Shown in pieces: positions 17,387-22,086 of a DNA stretch of 22,086 bases. Every line of letters starts with the position of its first letter. The stretch's first letter is position 1. The stretch is from Gnetum montanum (Eukaryota; Streptophyta; Gnetopsida; Gnetales; Gnetaceae). The position numbers and the translations under genes are program-made. Under the pieces are notes generated by a model. It made no database searches, was not told the origin of the DNA, and saw nothing but the letters and a program-made list of their open reading frames with translations. Where the stretch lies: the NCBI GenBank assembly GCA_015680685.1, contig MNCI01020297.1:278560-300645 (forward strand). Direction: 5' to 3'.

Positions 17387-18174
17387 TGATGGGACACGAT
17401 ATCATGTCCTTCCCTACGATATCGCGTACGCGATATCGCAGCCTGCCGCTAGTTCTATAAATAAGAGGCAGCTCTCTCTTGTTTCTCCATCTAGATCTAG
17501 ACCTTAGCCAAACTCTTGCCATTTTTCCATTCCAGAGTTAGAATAACTTCCATGTGCCCACAGTAGGAGTCCCAAAGTGAACGGATCTTTATTTGAGCAA
17601 TTATGTACCTGAGCACACAATTGTGTACGGTAATAAAGACTAACTTTTGGATAAACCTTGCAGTGCATGGACTAAGCTAAATAGGACTTTCATTATTGTT
17701 AATTGTTTAAATGCTTTATCAGTTAATTAAATCTCTCTCAACCCTTAACTCCTAGTTAAGTGCAGTCAGTACGACCACTTTGAGCACATGTGTTATGCTT
17801 GGTAATCCTAGTAACGAATAGTGTTTGGTAATCCCAGCAGCGTTGCATTGGTTCAATGTGTGAAACGGCAAGTGGGAACGAATACTAATGCTGGGTTAAT
17901 TAAGGATTAGTTAGTTAAAGTTAGTTACTTAGTTTCTTCACCCTTTCCCTCATTAGCATAGGTGATAAAACATAAAATATATAAAAATCACATGCCTCAA
18001 GCTTACTTAACCATACAACTGTGACAATTACAAGTAAGCTTGGGAGGACAACAATTGATTAACCTTAGGTGTTCCATAAGGCATGTAGGCACTTAGTTTG
18101 TGGAGTTTGACCGAATCGGGCTTGTAATGCTCGTATTCGTATGGTTGAGTGTAGGGGTACCTCGCCACTCATCA
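17387..18174 (+). repeat. 5' LTR of element C (788 bp)
   Basis: It starts TGATGGGACAC and ends CACTCATCA, one base before the PBS, giving imperfect terminal repeats TGATGG/CTCATCA. The TATA box TATAAATA is at 17456-17463 and AATAAA at 17632-17637. The stretch 17582-17660 and the repeated GGTAATCC motif near 17800-17840 align with LTRs A and B. GATATC palindromes lie upstream of the TATA box. The start is inferred from comparison of the three LTRs. Confidence 0.8.
17417..17438. promoter_or_regulatory. 22-bp perfect palindrome in U3 of LTR C
   Basis: Each half is CGATATCGCGT read towards the centre, so two GATATC sites flank CGCGTACGCG. It ends 17 bp before the TATA box. A second, imperfect palindrome, GGACACGATATCATGTCC, is at 17392-17409. 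The location suggests protein-binding sites for LTR transcription, which is an inference. Confidence 0.6.
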
Positions 18175-18175
18175 T

Positions 18176-18193
18176 TGGCGCCGTTGCCGGGGA
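18176..18193 (+). other. tRNA-Asp primer-binding site of element C
   Basis: TGGCGCCGTTGCCGGGGA is complementary to the 3' end of plant tRNA-Asp(GUC) including CCA, as I know it. It begins one base after the LTR end CA, and is the usual start site of minus-strand DNA synthesis in Athila/Tat-type elements. Confidence 0.9.
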
Positions 18194-18320
18194 CTAAGTT
18201 GTTTGTGTGCTAAGTAGAACATAGGAAATCATCCACATCATTGGGAAGCTTAAACAGACCCTTAGGGTTAATCAGAAAAAAAATTTAAACAACGATCAAT
18301 AGCACACCAAAAAAATAACA
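18194..18320 (+). other. untranslated leader of element C
   Basis: 127 bp between the PBS and the first gag codon, ending in an A-rich stretch (AACA before ATG). Length is comparable with A (about 134) and B (about 113). Confidence 0.6.
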
Positions 18321-20272
18321 ATGTCTTCTTCTCATAAAAGCACTTCACCACCTAGGGATTACACAAGAGATAGTCGGCGGCACAACATACATAACCAAGA
18401 ACTGCTAGTTCCTCAACAATTCAGTGTGGTATATATTCATCATGATGAATATATACCTGACTTTACCTTTGTCTTCCATCAAGATGAACAACTATGATGG
18501 AGAGACTTGAAGGGTAACATAGTGTTGCCTCCAGATAGAGCTGCCCCCAACATGCTCCTTCGTGCCCTTGCACGAATTGACATGTCGCAATTATACGCTG
18601 AGTACGTTGCATGTAATTACAACATGAGGGACTACCATCCCACAGAAGCGCAACGTCAACGGGACTTGCGGCAAGAGAGTCACCACACATCGTTGAAGGG
18701 CAAAGGCCCCCATAATGCTTTGCCTGTTATATGAGAAATTAAGGATGATGAACCTATCTCAATAGGTTCTCCATGAAATGATGTTCCCCCTCCTAACAAT
18801 AGTGAGGAGGTGGGGTATCAGAACCTGTGCTCTACGATACACAACCCTGGTTCTGATTCCCATGAACACCAAGTGTTCACTGAGGGAACACAAGCACAAG
18901 ATAAGGGTAAACATTTTGATCATCATCACGATCGGGGCCGTAGCCACCGAAGAGAAGGTAAGAAACATCGTCATGGAAATGGTTCCCCTTCTTCTTCCCC
19001 TTCATCGCATCATTCACCCTCTCCTTCCACATCTGGATGCAGTCACAAAGAGCACAACCGTGAGGATAAGGGTAAGGATAAGCAAAATGAGAGACCTCAA
19101 CAAGAGAGTTGAGAGCGAGGATGAGGGCATTCTAGAGAGTCAAGGCATAGAAGGGAAAGTAGGGAACCACGTAGGCATCATAGATGTCATGAGAGAGATG
19201 ATCATGACGAACCCCTACTAGCAACCCGAAGTATGTTAGACATTACGAAGGTTGTGAGAATACCTACAAGGCACCAGAAAGATAGTCGGATCAAGAGACT
19301 AGACATGAATAATATCCCACGGTTTGAGGGGGATACAATGCTGATCCGTAGAATTACTTATAGGCATTCCATGATGCCTATGCCTTGTAGAATATTGAAA
19401 ACGAGTGGCAAAAGTTAAAGTTGTTTCCTAGGACACTCATAAAAGAAGCAGAGAGTTGGTATCGGTCCTTAGAACCAGAATCCATTAGATGGTGGAGTAC
19501 GATGCTAGAATTGTTTAATGATAAATACCAAACGTACTCTAGAGTGTCCAACTTGCATAAGCAGATCCAAGGATGGAAGCAAGGTAATCATGAACCCTTG
19601 GATGCTACCATGGGCCGATATTATGCATTGCTACATCATTGCCTGGGCCATGGTTATGCACAACGGGATCAACTACGTCATTTTGTAGATGGGCTAAGAC
19701 ATGAAACTAGGAGAACCCTTGGAACATATGCCCAAGGGAGATTATCAGAACTTAGGTCCCATGAAGTTCATAGATTGTTGGAGCAAGTAGCTAAGGAAGA
19801 AGGGGAGCTACGGAAAAGAGAAAGTGCAAAAGAATATAACCGCAATCCTTCCCTCTGAAAGAGGGGAGTGAGATTCTATGAGGAAGAGGATGACTCACCA
19901 CTCGAAAAGTTGGTGAATAGAAAAACCTTTCCACTTCAAAAGTTAACAACCGAAGTGTCAACTAAGGTAGATCAAATGTGGGACTCCTTAGACAGTAGAT
20001 TCGAAACCGTTTTAAAAATCGTAGAGGAGTCTAAGGAACGAAGTAGTGACCATGATAAGAAAAAGCGGAGAGATTCAGATCATGCACATAACAAGGGTAA
20101 GGGAAAAATGACTATCACTGATGAGGTTATGGACTCTAACACAGATAATGACAGTGGATGTGAGATCTACCAATATGATCATCCTAAGGGATGTTGCCCA
20201 ATAATCTCACATCTGCAAGAGTCCGAGGTGTATGCACTCAACCCAAGACTTAACAAATGGCAAGCACCCTGA
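18321..20272 (+). pseudogene. gag gene of element C, broken
   Basis: The frame starts ATG 18321 (MSSSHKSTSPPRDY), is stopped by TGA codons near 18495 and 18732, and passes a Ser/His-rich tract (SPSSSPSSHHSPSPSTSG, about 18980-19040). It continues to about 19340, where a one-base frame change leads into the capsid-like core: FPRTLIKEAESWYRSLEPES (19421 on), LHKQIQGWKQG and QLRHFVDGLRHETRRTLG. This fits the retrotransposon Gag family (PF03732). After a TGA at 19856, KVDQMWDSLDSRF to LNKWQAP matches the end of gag in element A. There is no intact CCHC knuckle. Several stops are TAG where Gln would fit and TGA where Arg would fit. Confidence 0.8.
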
Positions 20273-20868
20273 AGGTTACCTTATCCCCAAGGTAACCCAA
20301 GGCAGTTCCACCAACCCTTAACGTATTATCCAAGTGGAACTCTGCCACAACCTATCGAGCAACACTAGCAGTGGCAATACCCATAGTCATGGGGGATGCC
20401 ACCACCTAGGCAACAATACCCTTACCGACAACTAGATCCATATGGCTATTACGTGCAGCAGCCGATTTCTCCAAGTAACTCTATGGGTCACGTGACTCCA
20501 CAATGGCACTACCAAGTTCAGGAGTATTTTAAGACTCCCTCTCCTGGAAGAGACACTCCACATGCATACCATCCTCCGAATCTATCTACATCTCTTACGC
20601 TGATAATTCCACTACCACTCGCTCCCACGATGCAAGAGGAACTCCCCACTCAACCACAACAATGTAATGCTACGAGAGCTATAAACCTTCAACCCACTGC
20701 TAGTTCTAACAACCGTACAAAGAGAAGATCCTTCTTTAGAACCAACAGTCCAAACAAGCTCTCACAACCATAAGCGGTTGAGTCTATGACCACTCCTCCA
20801 TCAAGAAAGGCTTCGGAGCTCCCTTCAAACCAACAACAGAGTTCAATGCACATGGTTATGTTAACACA
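20273..20868 (+). pseudogene. Pro/Gln-rich gag-protease linker of element C
   Basis: Same frame as the gag C-terminus but with stops at about 20273, 20369, 20384 and 20771. It is rich in Pro, Gln and Tyr (PPPRQQYPYRQLDPYGYYVQ, 20399-20458) and matches the linker of element A. No known domain. Confidence 0.6.
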
Positions 20869-21391
20869 TACCGTCACTGACTGGATAAAGGTGGGCCACC
20901 TTCCCAGGAAACTCTTTGACCTTGGAAGTCCCTTAATCTACCTCCAAGTCACTGGGAACGAATCACGTAAGGCTCTTCTTAACTCAGGTTCCGGAGTCAA
21001 CTTAATATCACGAGAGATGTATAAAGCCTGGAACCTGCCTCTGCTAAAGAAGAGCAATATTCAACTAGAGCTAGTTGACTAGTCCATCACTATTCCCTTG
21101 GGATTGGTGGAGGACATCATTACCACTGTGTGTGGTTGGTCATACCTAGCTGATTTCCTAGTGATAGAAGTCAACAGTAACAAAGGGGACTTCCCAATTA
21201 TAATGGGGAGGGCATGGCTTAGTGGCATCAATGCGTGCCTAGGAATTCGTGATCTTTCCTTGGAAATATCTAAGGAAAAAATTTATGGAAAGATAGAGAA
21301 GAAGAAAGTTCCATGCATCACATGCAGTGATACAGAGGATGATGACATGGAGGAATGCTCAACATCTCCTGCATGCAACCGGTGTGCTTAG
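20869..21391 (+). pseudogene. retropepsin-like protease of element C
   Basis: The frame reads VTDWIKVGHLPRKLFDLGSP, then LLNSGSGVNLISREMYKAWN, then after one TAG (21080-21082) SITIPLGLVEDIITTVCGWS, KGDFPIIMGRAWLSG and DLSLEISKEK, ending TAG at 21389. The fold is that of a retroviral-type aspartic protease. The catalytic Asp expected in the D-S-G box is Asn here (AAC, 20981-20983), a G-to-A change, so it should be inactive. Otherwise it is the best-preserved coding part of element C. Confidence 0.78.
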
Positions 21392-21660
21392 GAAATTAAC
21401 ATACAAAGGTGCTTGTATGTAACAACCACACAACAAGAGAATACCTAGTGGTTGATAGCTAATTAAGAAAGTAACCCACCAATATGCATGGAACTAACTG
21501 GGGGAACAACTTTCAACCACAACGAAAGCATAGATACATTGGAGTATGAGCGTCACTAGCTTCCAACCCTTAATCTAAAAACATCAATTGGGAGAAGTTG
21601 GACACTTCTAAAAAATTCAAATAAGTGCTCATTATTTCAGATCTCTCCCTTTCAATTTAG
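21392..21660 (+). other. unassigned stretch of element C where RT-integrase is missing
   Basis: In element A about 3.2 kb of Pol lies between protease and the post-pol spacer; here there are about 270 bp with no Pol similarity I can recognise. The exact deletion junction is not visible, and the stretch may be non-Pol filler. Confidence 0.55.
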
Positions 21661-22086
21661 CCATGGGAGAGATGGCCACCAATGCTGATCATTTGAGGCC
21701 CTCAGTTCTTTTTAAGTTTATGTTCTACACATTTTTGTTTTACAAATTTCTTTAACTTTTCTTGTTTTTGTTTTACAACATCGTTCATACTTTTTCTTTT
21801 ATTTGTGTGTGTATGTGTGTGTCTTATCCATTTTGTTAAGTTTGTCACCCAATAAGTGCTCTTAATGATGGTATGAACTATTTTCTATTGGTTGCTAATG
21901 TTTAGTTTTTACCTTTAAGTTACGATGTTGATACTAAGATATGGTTCTTTTTATATAGCAGGCAATGAGTCCACATCATCCATGCATCCATAAATCTCTA
22001 TGGTCTCTCTTAACTTGGAACTGTACAGTCCCTTTCTTCAAAATAATAAGAACTATCAATGAATTGGTGACTGGGTATTTCTCAAA
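21661..22086 (+). other. post-pol spacer of element C
   Basis: It begins near GGGAGAGATGGCCACCAATG and ATGCTGATCATT, like the spacer of element A on the left. It is T-rich with a TG-repeat (TGTGTGTGTATGTGTGTGTC, about 21805-21824). There is no LTR start (TGATG plus U3 sequence) before the window ends. Confidence 0.5.

Larger units (their letters stand above)
17387..22086 (+). mobile_element. element C: Ty3/gypsy relative lacking RT-RNase H-integrase
   Basis: The order is 5' LTR (17387-18174), perfect tRNA-Asp PBS, gag (18321 to ~20270), Pro/Gln-rich linker, protease (~20870-21310), about 300 bp of unassigned sequence and then the post-pol spacer. Protein pieces match element A throughout gag and protease, but the RT, RNase H and integrase present in A are absent. 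The 3' LTR would lie beyond the right edge. Stops and one frameshift in gag make it non-coding today. It inserted into the ORF at 16332-17386. Confidence 0.82.

Noticed and set aside
18759-19221. 147-residue plus frame and 71-residue minus frame
   Set aside because: They overlap the gag frame (18321-19340) of element C, which is supported by alignment with elements A and B.

Overview
The window is plant nuclear DNA. It holds a seven-exon gene with canonical GT-AG introns, a plant-type wax ester synthase/diacylglycerol acyltransferase (WSD family), embedded in old, heavily mutated LTR retrotransposons whose primer-binding sites match plant tRNA-Asp. The density of decayed Ty3/gypsy DNA suggests a large, repeat-rich genome such as a gymnosperm, but the sequence alone does not fix the species.

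Layout. Positions 1-8739 hold two nested Ty3/gypsy elements on the minus strand. Element A (1-7314) runs right to left as 5' LTR, degenerate PBS, gag, protease, RT, RNase H, integrase and a post-pol spacer; its 3' LTR would lie beyond the left edge. It appears to have inserted into the serine-rich part of gag of a related element B, of which the 5' LTR (7776-8739), PBS and gag N-terminus are visible. The WSD gene occupies 8847-15006 on the minus strand: an apparently intact 546-codon reading frame in seven exons, with repeats and SINE-like pieces in its introns. About 108 bp separate its stop codon from the proposed start of LTR B, which has the same orientation. Positions 15007-15870 are the upstream region of the gene, with a TATA-like box. 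Positions ~15870-17386 hold a plus-strand, GT-rich leader and a broken retroelement-like ORF with a relic zinc knuckle. This is cut at 17387 by element C (17387 to past the right edge), a plus-strand relative of A and B. C has a 788-bp 5' LTR, a perfect 18-bp tRNA-Asp PBS, gag and protease, then passes within about 300 bp to the post-pol spacer, with no visible RT, RNase H or integrase.

Working together: the only gene that looks functional is the acyltransferase. It is predicted to act at the ER and join fatty alcohols, or diacylglycerol, to acyl-CoA to make wax esters or triacylglycerol. The retroelements look dead as coding units (many TAG/TGA codons, frameshifts, lost catalytic aspartates). 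Their LTRs could still supply promoter or poly(A) signals next to the gene. I found no CRISPR, rRNA, tRNA gene or bacterial-type operon, and nothing that convincingly amounts to a new biological system. The most interesting points are the sense-oriented LTR directly behind the gene, the gag-protease-only element C, and the clustered inverted repeats in the LTR U3 regions.
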